Positions 34,207 through 44,478 of a DNA stretch of 64,000 bases are shown in pieces. The translations under genes and the position numbers were made by a program. Source of the DNA: Limnomonas spitsbergensis (Eukaryota > Chlorophyta > Chlorophyceae > Chlamydomonadales); assembly GCA_037349105.1 (NCBI GenBank), contig JAYJMM010000100.1, positions 3,125,001 through 3,189,000 on the forward strand, given 5' to 3'. The notes beneath the pieces were generated by a model. That model was not told the origin of the DNA. It did no database searches and saw only the letters and a list, made by a program, of their open reading frames with translations. Each line of letters opens with the position of its first letter. The stretch's first letter is position 1.

Positions 34207-37200
34207 CTACCCGCCATGCATCAGCACCAATATCTCTGTGAGCATCATCAGGGCCTGTGCCTGAGGGACGCTGTCGGACAGCAATCTCATGACCAGATCA
34301 GTGGCGGGTGAGAGGGACTCGAAAGTCATCTGGATCCCCTCATCCTTCAACCGCACGATGGACAAGTCCATACAGGCAATGATGTTGCACATGGCCTCTG
34401 CACTGACAGCTTCCACATCATCGCTGCCTGCAGCTGATTCACAGTCCTGCATTTGAGACACAACAACCGCTGCTTTGAGAACCTCCCATCCATATGCCAG
34501 GCCAGACAGCCTCAGCAACAGCTTGTACAGCCCATCCGGAAGCTGCCTGGGCTGTCCAGAGTTCTGCAGAGACCCTTGGAGGCACTCAGGCTGATCTCTG
34601 AGAGCAGGAGCAATGCAGGCACACACGATCTTCACATGTGCTGCAGTCATAGCACCAGCTGCATGCTGGTCACTGCTGCCGGGCTGGCCTGACAGCTGCA
34701 CCTGCTGCTGGACCTGGCCACACGCAGCCATGATAACTCCTGTCAATCTCTTAGCCAGCACGGCCCTGTCCTCAGCGTTGGGTAGCTCGGATAACTTGGC
34801 CTCATCCAGGATGCTCATCAGGAGCATTTTATACCCAGCGGGCAGGGGTGGAGGTTTATCCGCGCTTGCCAGCACCTCAATAGCCAGTCGCAGAAGCGCT
34901 TGCGGCGTCCCAATGAACGAGGCCTCGCCGCGTGCTGCTAGGAGGGCCCTGCCATCCACATCTGCTACGCGGCAGGCCAGGTCGGGTAACATGGCAATGA
35001 TCTGCGGCCTACCTTGCAGCACCTCCATCAGATTTACACGAGGGTCCAACGCATCCGCCTCCATCACCGACCTCGCAGCGTCCGTTGACATCCAACTGTG
35101 AGGCAGGTTGCAGGACGCAGCAGTGAAGGCCAACAGGACCTTGCTGCGGCCACTTGCGCTGCCGAAGGTGGAGTCAATCAGCTCGAGGACGGGGGCAATG
35201 TGCTGAATCAGCAGAGCCACTGCTGCCCCTCGGCAAGGATTGGGGGCGTCAGCTGCTAGATCCGTCGGCAAAGCAGATCCTTCAGTTGTTGTTGCTGCGG
35301 TCGCTGGCACAACAGACGCATGATGTCCGGTGGCTTCTGCTGTTGCTGCTGCTGTTGTTTCAGATGCATCAAGCCCAGTGGCCACTGCACCTTCTGGCGC
35401 TGCTGACGTATCAAGATGGTTGGAAGCTGGTACCTCTGCTGATGAACTGACAGCTGCAGTTGCTGCTACTGGAGCAGCTAGACCTGATGCTGCTGGCACT
35501 TCATGCTCACAGGTAGCAACCGCTGCTGCTGGCACGACATAAGGATCATGTGTCGTGGCCGCTGCAGCCTTTGCCGCCGATAACGCATCACGACCGGTGG
35601 TAGTTCTGCCCGCTGCTACTGCTGCTGCTGCTGCCTCTGGAGTCGCGATCAGGTGCCTTTTAGGGTTCACACCCTTCTTGCGACGTGAAGGAGGCTGTTG
35701 GGTCTCAGGGGAATCACCGGCTGTGGTCTGTGGGCAAGAAAGGGGAGAGGCAGGGGAGATGCTATTGTTCATGATGACAGATGGGCATAGAAGAATGGCT
35801 AATTGCATCTACGAGGGAAGGAACTAAATAAAAACTAATAACAAATCCAAGGACGAGGAAATCAGCTTTTCTGCCCAGGAGCTGTGATGCAATGGGGTGC
35901 ATGGCAAAAATATCTGTTCAATTAATGGCGCAACAGGGCACATGAGGAAAACATAGCAACTCTGAGGAAAAGGACGAGTCGCAAATTCAAAATAGCTTAT
36001 CAGTAATTGAGGTGCCTGTAGTGGCGCAATCTAGAACCCACCTCCTGATTGCAGCGCTTGCGTGTGCCCACAGCTGCTCCACTGACAGGGGTTGGCGTAA
36101 GCTGCTGCATGAGAGCCACATCTGCAGCTGCGTCATCCCCCCTGCCAGACGCCTGTGCTGGTGACGAGGCAGGCACTGCGGAAGATGGAATGAGCGTGAG
36201 GGGCTGTGAGCCTGTGGCATCAATGTGTCCCTCTCGAGAGCGTGCAGCCAAGCCTGGCTCAAGAGGCCTATCAGGCTCATGATCTCCCGGCTCCTCATCA
36301 GCCGCATCAGGGCCGTTGTGATGGGCTGGCTGCTGACAGGCCTCTACAACGTGCTTGCTCCGTGAGCTGCTGGCCCTCTTGATCCCCGCCTGCTCATCAA
36401 CAATATAATCACGAGTCTCGCATGCAGTTACCATTGGGGGCCGTAGAGACCTTGCACGGTCCTCGCAAGGCCTGCCCCTCTTCCTCAGGTCTGATGCCGC
36501 CACCACTGCCGCCACTGCTGTAGCAACAACAGTAGCAACTGCTGGAGCAGGAGTAAGAGCAGAAGGAGCGGGGGCCGCCGCCGCCGCTGTAGCAGCAGCA
36601 TCAGGAGCAAGAGTCGAAGGAGCAAGAGCCACCACCGCTGCTATAGCAACACCAGGAGCCGCCGCCGCCGCCGCCGCTGTTGCAGCAGCAGTAGCAGCGG
36701 AAACAGAAGCCGACAGCCCAGCAGCATCAGTAGGATCAGGATCAGGATCAGGATCAGGATCAGGATCAGGATCAGGATCAGGATCAGGATCAGGATCAGG
36801 ATCAGGATCAGGATCAGGACGGGCAGGAATTGGAGCAGTAGCTGGATTTGATAGCCTCTTCGCTGGGTTACGAGCTCCCTCCTGACGGATCCCAGGTCCA
36901 CCCAGCGGGCCAATTGGCTGACCATGGCTCGAGGAGGCATCATGCCTACAAGGCCATGTGGACAGGGATCAGATCAACAGGAAGGGCGCTTGCCTAATGA
37001 GGTCTCTATCAGGGCGAAGCAGCGAAGACTGTTGCAAGGAGTTACATTAGGGGGGGGGCCAGAGAAGAACCAGACAGTATAGAATCTTCAAAATCATGTA
37101 AACTACGAAAAATCAACTGGAAGAAATTTAAGATCAGCTGGTGTGATTCAAGAAAGCAGAAGTAAGGCATCGAAAGTCCCAATAGTAAGCTGAATGCCCA

Positions 37201-38802
37201 CCTTGCTCTTGCTCTCTCTATCCTGTCCCGGGTCTGCTCATCCACCGTGATTGTGGCATCTGCATCCTGGTAGTTGGAGAGAGGGAAGTTGAGCCTGGCA
37301 CTCGGTCCCCATAGAAGGATAGCAGCCTTGTCATAGGCCACTGCTGCTGCTCTCTCGCTTGTGAAGGCGCCTAGGTGTGTACTGCGCCCATGACGCTTAA
37401 TACTGGAATGCCACGTGCACTGGGCCTTCCGGACACTCACGCCACGGAAAGCAGACGCAGGCTGCTTGCAAGGTATGGCCCCCACAGGCAGGCTCCTGTT
37501 GTTGGCTCCTGCCACCGAGGAGCTGGGCCCTTTTAGCGCCCCCTGCATGACACCCAGGCCTGAGGAGCTGCCTGGAGCATGGTCCATCCGCCGACCTGTC
37601 CCGGCTGCAACCACAGGTTGCACCTCATCACCGGGATTCCTTAGATTGCGGAGCATGGCAGCCGTCAGCTGACCCCAGGAGTGGGCAGGTCCTGAGCCAG
37701 GAGGCTGGTGCTGCCGGGCATCATCTGGGTGCGCTTGAAAGCTGGCGTCTCTCAGCTTGAGCTCCAGAACCAGGACTGGCAGGGGGCCAGAGGCCTCATC
37801 CAAGCTCCAGTAACTCATCTCATGGCCCTCAATGATGGACAGCCAGGGCTCATAAGCAGTCAGACCAATGGACGTAGCTGCATGCGCGTTCTGTAGTGTG
37901 ACCTAAACATCAAACATGAAGCAGACCACATCATATAAATGAAATGCATCACATTATATTCATCAGGGCACCCTCAGTATATCCAAGGTGTTATGATGGT
38001 ACCGATATCAGGTACTCGATGGAGTGCAGATCAAAGCAGCCATTGATGTACAATGCCAGGTAGGTACAAGTTTCCGACCAAAAGAGGCTGAGGCATTGGC
38101 CAAGGCATCACATCATTACGCCGCACCCCAGCTCCCACTGAGCCGGCACTCACCTGGTGTTCCCTGAGGCCATAAGGACCCACTTGAACAACGCCACACA
38201 CGCTGAGTCGCAACGGCATGCTGTGCGGGAGCTGGAGGTCATTACCCACCAAGCCACGAAGTCCGGCCACTTTGATACTTTTCGACAGCTGAGGCTTAGG
38301 CTGAGGCGGCCACATGTCCAGCACTATCACCGGCAGCTCTTCATCTGAGGGCGTGTCCAAGCTCCAACCCGTGATCCAGTGAGCCTTAATGGTGGAATAC
38401 CAAGGCTCATGCACGCCCATGTGGGCATCACGTCCTTTATTTCGCCGTAGCACGACCTGCAGGAAAAACACAACTTGCAAAAGCGGCGCATGAAGGCAAT
38501 TGTGGGGAAAAAGGACTCCTTCCTCTCTTGTCACTCTTCACCCGCCTTTAGAAGAACATGGATCACTCCCCCACCTTGTGTTCACCACCATGCGTGACAA
38601 TGCCGCACACTCTGACCCGCAGCAGCACCTCCTTGCATCCATGTTCGTTCAATCCAAGAGAATCGAGCAGGGCCTGAGTCTGCAAACGGATGGTATTTAT
38701 ATCAGAAGGAAGTGGCTGTAGATTCGGATCCCCTTTTAACAACAACTCCTCCAGCTTGTAAGCTCGTCCCGCAGGAGCAGTGGCAGGACACGGCCTCTTC
38801 AT
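34207..38802 (-). CDS. AP2-domain protein, copy 1 (5 exons, 1,218 aa)
   Basis: Exons: 38802-38575, 38456-38154, 37902-37202, 36945-36042, 35727-34207; all phases agree. The start is the first ATG (MKRPCPATAPAG); a further 5' exon cannot be excluded. Residues about 58-135 and 152-225 are two copies of one domain (VCGIV..GEHK/VVL..EPWYSTIKAHW..WSLD and VCGVV..REHQ/VTL..EPWLSIIEGHE..WSLD). The AP2 domain lies at about 325-390, with SAFRGVS, THLGAFTSERAAAVAYDKAA and ARLNFP. A (Pro-Asp)n run follows near 453, then Ala/Pro-rich sequence, an AT-hook-like KRGRP, and a basic patch (SRRKKG) at the start of exon 5. The last 380 residues are helical and unrecognised. AP2 proteins bind DNA, so this is probably a nuclear transcription regulator. 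The first DNA-contact strands of AP2 differ sharply from copy 2. Confidence 0.85.
36733..36826. repeat. ATCAGG hexanucleotide microsatellite coding for Pro-Asp
   Basis: About 15-16 perfect GGATCA units lie in exon 4 of AP2 copy 1. They encode an acidic (Asp-Pro) run. In copy 2 the same place (55130-55205) has a shorter perfect run followed by GGAGCA-interrupted units, so length and purity have changed since duplication. The frame is kept in both. Confidence 0.95.
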
Positions 38803-39752
38803 GTCGTAGCCAGAAGCTGCTGACCTGGGCTGGGCCCTGACAGCGTGTAGCAAGACAAGTAAAGATTAGTAATGAGCCCTCCTCAGTTGTAAGAATGCGA
38901 TGCTGCACTGAACTGCTAAAGTTTACACAACTTCACATGCAGCTACAGGCTCTGAGGCACGCACCATCAAGGTTTCATGTTTCAGTATTCGAGGCTCATG
39001 CATGCCCGGTATACCAGGCTCACTGATTCTCTCGTCTATTCCATGCAATGAGGCTGATAAACTATGTGCTCGTTATGTGTACCTGGATCTGCGTGATAAT
39101 CGTGGCCCTTGATTGGTTGAGCTGCTCGGAAGATCGAGTACGCGCTATCTTTATGAGGCAGAGATAGAACAAGACTCTTCAAGCGTGGCTTTCAAAACTT
39201 TGATTCATCGGATACCAATCTATTTCGCAGGGATAACTTCAGTGAGCGTCCTAGGGAGTTGGGGGAATGACAAGTCATCAGAGGTGCTGCTGCGCAGCAC
39301 GAAAAACGGCAGAGCAGTCGGGTACGTGACATTTCAGAGGGCAGGCGCAGCCAGGTGCGGACGGGGTCACCTGGACCCCATGCAAACCCCCTCGCCATGT
39401 TGCAGGATTTCAAAATATTTGTCACAACTCTATCGCTGGCTAAGTGCGTGTTTTTAATGATGCGTATCGAATTGCGCATAGAGAAGCGAAGCCACAGCTG
39501 TCGGCCTGTCGCGTGACACCAGGGGACAGCGTGACGACACCTTACGTCATCCGCTGTGAGATCCAGCCCTGGTAGCTGAGTTTCTCATTTCTGCACCTCG
39601 GCCTTTGAGGTCTGACAGGAATAACCTTCATAAATACAGCCGGTTGATTTGCGCGGTAGCGCATAAAGTTTCCGTGACGTTCCAGAAACATCAGGCGGAC
39701 GGACGGACGGACGGACGGAAACGGGTGGAAACTGGGGGCATCGCCCCCCAGA

Positions 39753-40564
39753 TATCGATCTCCCTTAAAAACGTACTTTTACTCTCCAACGTTTCAGTCA
39801 AATGACATGGCATTATTTGCCAACGTTGGCAAGTGAGTGACGTCATTTTTTCCGAAGTCCGTCATCTTTGAAGAGGAGCGCATGCCATTAAATAATTGCA
39901 TTACTTGTTATTTATCGACCTCGATTCCGATCGTACCAAGTGCCCAGAGGGCCTCCATGGAAGCGGGGGTGTTGCAGGCGAGGGTGGACTAATCGCTGCT
40001 GCAGCCCATCCTGAGGCGCGATTATCTTAAGCTGTAGGTACTACTTTTACAGCTATGAAGCGTGCCTGAACCTCTGCCTGCTACAAGAGCATTCACTGCA
40101 TTTTGGTGTGCAGTTTCGGCCCACATGCACAGCATTGAGCCAGCTAACACAGCATCCCACCCTTTTGGGCAACATCTTGCATGCATGCGCAGCTTTCACC
40201 AGTACTGACAGCCCCCGAATGCATGCACAGCCCCCCGCATGCATGCACGGTACCCCGCCCGCTTGCTCTGATGGACTGTAAAAACTTCACAAAATTTCAC
40301 CGCTTGCATGCACAGCTCCCACCCACATACACTCTGCCTACATGCACACACCCATGCCTACATGCACAGCATCCCGCCTGCTTGCGGAGCACCCCACACG
40401 CCTACGCATTCCTTGCATGCATATGTCCATGCCTGCATTCACATCACGTAGCCGCGCTCGCGACCCTCCACCTGCATTCTCAGCTCCTTCCCACATGCAA
40501 ACACCCCGCCTGCATGCACACTGCCCCCGCTTGCACGCACAGCCGCCTGGCGCCTGCCAATATG
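39753..40564 (+). repeat. Left arm of the long inverted repeat
   Basis: The arm runs from TATCGATCTCCCTTAAAAAC through GCCAACGTTGGCAAGTGAG and TCGATTCCGATCGTACCAAG to GCGCCTGCCAATAT. Its last 400 bp are a ragged CATGCACAGC-type repeat. Each of these motifs recurs in reverse complement in the right arm in the same order. Confidence 0.9.
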
Positions 40565-40599
40565 CTCTGCACCTCGCCCTCATAAACGGTCTTTCAACC

Positions 40600-41310
40600 A
40601 CATGAGCCATCCCCTACCCGTGTACACAGTCCACACCCCCATGCACATTTCCCACACGCACGCACGGCCCCCCAGTCCCCCATCGGCTTTCACTGTTATC
40701 CACCCATAGACACAGCCCGTATGCACAGGCCCCCACTTGTATGTACTGTTACTCCCATCCGCTGGTACTGCCCCCCATCCCCATTCACATTCCGCATTCT
40801 GCAGACCCCCACCTGTATGCAATGTTACCCCCATCTGCCCGCACGGTCCCCCATCCCCCATCTGCATACACTGTTATCCACACATAGGCATTGCCCGTAT
40901 GCACAGTCCCCCATCTGTATGTGCAAGTCCCGCCCAAATGGGCGGCTCTCCGCCCGTATGCGCAGCCCCACGCTTGCACGCACAGCCCCCCATCCGCATT
41001 CCCAACCCGTAAGGTATGTGCCCCGCCAACATGTGCAGACTCCCGTCCACGTGCACATTCCCGCCCGCCCACACAGTCCTCCACCCGCATTAATTGTTAA
41101 CAGCGCCCTGCCGTATGTGTAGCTCTCCATTTGCATTTACTGCCCTACGACCGTATGTTTGTACAGCCTGTCCGGATGTACAGCCCCCATCCGTATGCGC
41201 ACAGCCCGTATACATATTGCATAGACCATGGCCAGCATGCACAGACCCTAGCCTACATGCACATGCATGGGTCACTACATTTGGACGGGGAATGTGCATT
41301 CGGGCGGGAA
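40600..41310. repeat. GC-rich minisatellite-like segment
   Basis: Imperfect units of about 35-60 bp with CCCCCATC-GTATGCACAG motifs fill this stretch. All six frames stay partly open through the repeat, which explains the overlapping open frames on both strands. No domain is visible. Confidence 0.65.
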
Positions 41311-41329
41311 TGTGCATCACAGCAACCTG

Positions 41330-41850
41330 ATCTCACGTGCAGCGCATGCCGGCGTGCTCATGCCCCTGCTCGAAGCTGTTAGCGAGGCAGAAGGTTGTGA
41401 GGCAGACCCTTTAGAAACAGCAAGCCATGTTGTACATTTATTCATTAGCCGAGACCAGTGCAAGCTCCATTGGGAGCTTGCATTTGAATGTGTTACGGAT
41501 ATGCGAGCGGCTAGCGGAGTTCTTGCGGTATGTGGGTTTGCCATTCAGAGAACCAGCTGCTATCATGGCCACCCCTGCTGCCCCTACAGCCCATGTAGCC
41601 CCTGCATCCCCAGCAGCCTTCCTCCCCCAAGTTCATCTGAAGAGAGCATGTCCGCATCAGTCCAGGAGGCAGCTCTTTACATTGGCACTAGCCCAGAAAT
41701 CTTGATAGCTTGTGTGCAGCCTTTGGGCCTAGATGGAAGGAATTTGGCATGGGCCATCTACCAGACTACCCCCTAGGAGTGGAGACGGCCAAGTTCGCAG
41801 TGGGTGTCATTGCGCGCGTCATGATGCGCAACCTGCTCAGTCGGGTCTCA
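41330..41850 (+). CDS. Possible coding segments of the inserted element
   Basis: Overlapping plus-strand frames look coding in stretches. One reads ERLAEFLRYVGLPFREPAAI (41508-41567); another, after 41710, reads FGPRWKEFGMGHLPDYPLG and KFAVGVIARVMMRNLLSR. They are in different frames, so splicing or frameshifts would be needed. I recognise no transposase, helicase or integrase motif. Their position inside the inverted repeats suggests an element-encoded protein or captured gene fragments. Confidence 0.3.
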
Positions 41851-42109
41851 TCCCCACCTTTTAATTTGTATTTTTTAAGCGGATTCACTGTGCAGACTAT
41901 ATTGCCTAGCCATGCCCTTTGTTTCATGATGTTTGAGGCACCTTCATTTTGCTTGATATGCACGAGACATGCCTCTCAAGGCTTTGAGCGGGGCTTCTGA
42001 CTGAAATCTTGGTTTCCTGTTTTCCCCTCGAAAATTGTACAGTTCAGGATTCATGTGACGGTATTACGGCTTCAGATTTATTTCATCACAATTACGCTGC
42101 TTTGCTCCA

Positions 42110-42960
42110 GGTATGCCACTCTAGGAGACCCAAGCAAGGCTGAATACTGAAATTTTAATTATGCTGATGCACCCTAGACATGCCACTCTAGGAGACCCGA
42201 GGAGGTCTCTAAACTGAAATCTTAATTATGCTGATGCGCCCAGGTATGCACCATAGGAGACGTGAGCAAGGCTTTAGACAGAAATCTTAATTATGCTGAT
42301 GCGCCCCAGGCATGCCACTCTAGGAGTCCCAAGCATGACTCCATACTGAACCTTAATTATGCTGATGCGCCCCAGGCATGCCACTCTAGGAGACCCAAGC
42401 ATGACTCCATACTGAACCTTAATTATGCTGATGCGCCCCAGGCATGCCACTCTAGGAGACCCAAACTGGGCTCCATACTGAACCTTAATTATGCGGATGC
42501 GCCCCAGGCATGCCACTCTAGGAGACCCAAACTGGGCTCCATACTGAACCTTAATTATGCTGATGCGCCCCAGACATGCCACTCTAGGAGACACAAGCAT
42601 GGCTCAATACTGAACCTTAAGCATGCTGATGCGCCCTAGACATGCCACTTTAGGAGACCCAAGCAGGGTTTTAGACTGGAATCTTAATTATGCTGATGCG
42701 CCCTAGACATGCCACTCTAGGAGACGTGAGCAATGCTGTAGACTGAAATCTTAAATATGTTGATGAGCCACAAGCATGCCACTCGAGGAATCCCAAGCAC
42801 GGGGTTAAACTGAAATCTAATTTGTGTCGATGCCCCTAGGCTTGCCACTCTATGAGACCCAAGCTGGGCTGTAAACTGGAATCATAAATGCACTGATGCA
42901 CTCCCAGCATGTTACTCTAGAAGACCCAAGCTGGGTTGAAGGTTGAAATCTTGAGTGTGG
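42110..42960. repeat. 66-bp tandem array, about 13 copies
   Basis: The unit contains GGCATGCCACTCTAGGAGAC and CTTAATTATGCTGATGCGCC. The middle copies (42375, 42441, 42507) are nearly identical with an exact 66-bp step; the outer ones are diverged. As 66 is a multiple of three, the plus strand reads as a 22-residue repeat with LNYADAPQACHSRR, most likely without meaning. Confidence 0.95.
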
Positions 42961-43271
42961 ATCCCTGTGATACTGTTATGCCATTGAGGGATACTGTTGC
43001 TAAGCTACTTTCACTGGGTAAGGCTGTTGAGTCAAGTTCAAAACCACTGTATATTACATGACGGAAACCTCAATATTGGCGGAAATACGAGCCAAGCATA
43101 GACTACTGAAGACAGGCTGAAGTTTTTTTGTCACTTCGCAAAGAAGCGCTCCCCTGACTCCTTCTCCCTCTGAACTGTGTTAATGTGGTGCACACAGTAC
43201 CGCACGCACAGAAGGAAAACAATATGAGACATGTATCCGCAGTTGCTCTCCAAACTCCTGATAAGTTTTGG

Positions 43272-43787
43272 TCAATGCCCGGAGCGGTCGCTGCGCATCC
43301 TAGCGAAAGCAGCCCTCAAGTCATCAAGCTTCTCCTCAGAGATACCAGCAGAGTAGCTGCTGTCTTGCACGAGGGCTAGCCGTGATGTACGGTGGCTATG
43401 GTCCTGGACAAAGCATCTGTCCTTGAAGCTTGACCCCAAAACAAGCGGCGCCTCAAGATCTGCCAAACAAGGGGCCGCGATGCAACACCGGTCATGGTGA
43501 AAGCCAACTGTGATACCATCATACTGCTGCATGATGACGTCAAGCGTGGCGCGCCGAAAGAGCGGCGACTCGTTGCTGAGCAAGCGCTGCTTTGCAGTTG
43601 CAACAACGGCCGCAGTGACCTCTATGGAGCCTGTCATAGGCACTATGTGATACCTACGAAGGGAATGAATGGTAGAACTGAGCAAATGGAGCAGGTGCAA
43701 TGTGCCAAACCTTGACCATCCTACGGCCGGTGGCCCGGGCAAAACAGGGCTTGATGCACGTGGATCCCCGGGCCTTAGCTGAATCAC
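43272..43787 (-). CDS. Possible exon of the inserted element
   Basis: A 171-codon frame reads VPMTGSIEVTAAVVATAKQR, LFRRATLDVIMQQYDGITVG and EEKLDDLRAAFARM, which looks like an ordinary globular protein with helices. Further minus-strand segments near 43975-43805 (YSPMCFFSYEVMCDWSAQC) and 44230-44110 could belong to the same gene. I could not join them with confidence and recognise no family. Confidence 0.3.
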   Translation of the reverse strand: MIQLRPGDPRASSPVLPGPPAVGWSRFGTLHLLHLLSSTIHSLRRYHIVPMTGSIEVTAAVVATAKQRLLSNESPLFRRATLDVIMQQYDGITVGFHHDRCCIAAPCLADLEAPLVLGSSFKDRCFVQDHSHRTSRLALVQDSSYSAGISEEKLDDLRAAFARMRSDRSGH

Positions 43788-44478
43788 AGTAGAGGCTCCC
43801 TAAAATAAAAACGTGTAGCATACCCTGGGTTGCACCTTTTTGTTTGCAAGTGGCACTTCAGGATATCTGACAGACCTGAGCAGCAAGTTGCGGTAGAAGT
43901 TCCAACAGCCGATACATTGCGCTGACCAGTCACACATGACCTCATACGAGAAGAAGCACATGGGGCTGTACCTAAGCGGGGTAAGGGAAAGAGAAAGTGA
44001 TACATTACAAAGGCTTGATCCATGGCATGCTCTGTTTAAATCCACTCATGATGTACATTTGCCCCTGTTTATAGAAAAGCTTGGGGTTAGCGAATTTACA
44101 GTCTAGCCCAGGGCAAATTTACCTCTGCAAGGAGAACTCTGATCCATCTGCCTCGAAACGCCCAGGCGGGATTAAAGCACGGTGCATACGGGTATGCAAC
44201 TTGACCTTCAGCAGTCCACCCAACCTGAAGACACCACATGTCATGTCAGGCAGCTTCTGGTCCCCCCACGAGATATGGCCGCATGTCTGGCCACACCTCT
44301 TTGCAGAGCAGCTGTGAGTCGTAAGCCCCTCCTCTGTCATGGATCACGCAGTGAAATCATCGCCAGTATTCTTGCAGATGCGGACCAGATCCCCCCGTGA
44401 ACTGCAGCCAGTGAGAATGTTCATGACTCGTGGATCCTTGACTGGGTTCTCTAGCATACAGTCACGAGAGATGCTGCA

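Noticed and set aside
34453..35827. Plus-strand open frames opposite the AP2 last exon
   Set aside because: They are Ala/Leu/Gln-rich mirror frames of the GC-rich coding strand without start or splice context, and they lose their frame in copies 2 and 3.
40000..41330. Many open frames on both strands with Cys/His/Met-rich sequence
   Set aside because: They come from GC-rich CATGCACAG-type repeats in the inverted-repeat arm and the adjoining minisatellite, and their composition follows the repeat unit.
42262..42639. 125-codon frame with 22-residue repeats
   Set aside because: The 66-bp tandem array keeps a frame by its length alone; flanking diverged units have stops.
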